This document shows positions 5,616-5,987 of a DNA stretch of 5,987 nucleotides, in pieces. This DNA comes from DASUZB01 sp036377075 (GTDB lineage Bacteria; Actinomycetota; CALGFH01). Under the pieces are notes generated by a model. The model worked only from the letters and a program-made list of their open reading frames with translations. It was not told where the DNA came from and searched no databases. The translations under genes were made by a program, and so were the position numbers. The first letter of the stretch is position 1. Every line of letters begins with the position of its first letter. The stretch lies in NCBI GenBank assembly GCA_036377075.1, contig DASUZB010000208.1, forward strand, positions 1 through 5,987. The letters are read 5' to 3'.

Positions 5616-5987
5616 ATGGCCATGACATCGATACGGCAGGCGCGTCAGCAATCCGGCTGGTCTCAGGTCGCCCGCGCGACGCTGGTGCTGGCGGTTCTTG
5701 CCGCTGCCATTGCCATGCTGGCGCCGCCGGCCGGGGCGGCGCTAACCCCGCATCAGCGCCAGATCGTCGTCGGCGCCGACGCGGTCTCGGCCTCGGCCTT
5801 CTCACTGACCGTGCCCGCGGAGGTCAGCACCACCGTCGGCCGGCACCTAGTGGTCGCCTACCTGTTCTCGGGCGCGGGCACCAACGCCGTCACCGGGATC
5901 ACCGACACCAAAGGTAACGTCTACTCCATCAACGCGGTGAGGAAGAACTCCGGGAGCACCGGGCTGATCGTCGTGGTGGCCTCCGCC
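5616..5987 (+). CDS. Secreted beta-rich surface protein, N-terminal part (3' end outside window)
   Basis: The frame from ATG 5616 stays open for 124 codons to the last base, so the gene continues beyond the window. The N-terminus is a Sec-type signal peptide: Arg at residues 7, 10 and 20, a hydrophobic core TLVLAVLAAAIAMLA (22-36), and PPAGAA with an AxA cleavage site after Ala41. The mature part alternates hydrophobic and polar residues, as in a beta-sandwich: IVVGADAVSASAFSLTVP, then HLVVAYLFSG. The phrase VTGITDTKGNVYSI (about 92-105) resembles the 'V-D-GNTY' repeat unit found in bacterial extracellular Ig-like or adhesin-like proteins, based on my recall of that family. It probably acts on the cell surface or in the medium; enzyme activity cannot be judged. 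It is divergent from the glycan operon, about 260 bases away. An in-frame stop at 5535-5537 limits upstream extension; GTG 5547 is a weaker start. Confidence 0.72.
   Translation, partial: MAMTSIRQARQQSGWSQVARATLVLAVLAAAIAMLAPPAGAALTPHQRQIVVGADAVSASAFSLTVPAEVSTTVGRHLVVAYLFSGAGTNAVTGITDTKGNVYSINAVRKNSGSTGLIVVVASA

Noticed and set aside
5614..5805. Minus-strand 63-codon Arg/Pro-rich frame
   Set aside because: It is antisense to the signal peptide region of the secreted protein; the poly-Arg/Pro product is a typical GC-rich shadow.
1..5987. Mobile element, CRISPR array, phage attachment site or tRNA/rRNA gene
   Set aside because: I saw no transposase or integrase motifs, no regularly spaced direct repeats and no tRNA-like cloverleaf, and composition looks uniform across the window.

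Overview
The window is very GC-rich, with G/C-dominated third codon positions, GTG/ATG starts and mostly purine-rich ribosome sites. This suggests a high-GC actinobacterium or a similar high-GC soil bacterium; nothing fixes the genus. No tRNA, rRNA, CRISPR array, insertion sequence or integrase is visible. The content is a piece of a cell-surface polysaccharide (glycan) biosynthesis and export locus.

Layout. (1) Positions 2-724, plus strand: the 3' part of a family 2 glycosyltransferase whose catalytic N-terminus lies before the window. (2) Positions 725-765: a short convergent gap holding an imperfect GC-rich hairpin. (3) Positions 766-5356, minus strand: a tight four-gene operon. In transcription order it encodes a nucleotidyltransferase-like/thymidylate-kinase-like fusion (5356-4052), a Wzx-type oligosaccharide flippase (4055-2502), a small methyltransferase-like protein with a degenerate cofactor loop (2489-1845), and an aminoglycoside/choline-kinase-fold phosphotransferase (1848-766). 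Two junctions are ATGA stop/start overlaps. The third is a 12-base gap in which the next ribosome site overlaps the previous stop codon, so all four are probably translationally coupled. (4) Positions 5357-5615: a divergent regulatory region with candidate promoters in both directions, a long perfect palindrome, and a small Arg-rich ORF behind an ideal Shine-Dalgarno sequence. (5) Positions 5616-5987, plus strand: the 5' part of a secreted, beta-rich surface protein with a clear signal peptide, running off the window.

How they may work together (inference): the glycosyltransferase builds a lipid-linked oligosaccharide and the flippase moves it across the membrane. The two kinase-like proteins and the methyltransferase-like protein probably modify sugars or glycan intermediates. 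Two phosphotransfer folds coupled to one flippase suggest a phosphorylated or phospho-substituted surface glycan, but no substrate can be read from sequence. The divergent secreted protein may share regulation with the operon through the palindromic intergenic region.
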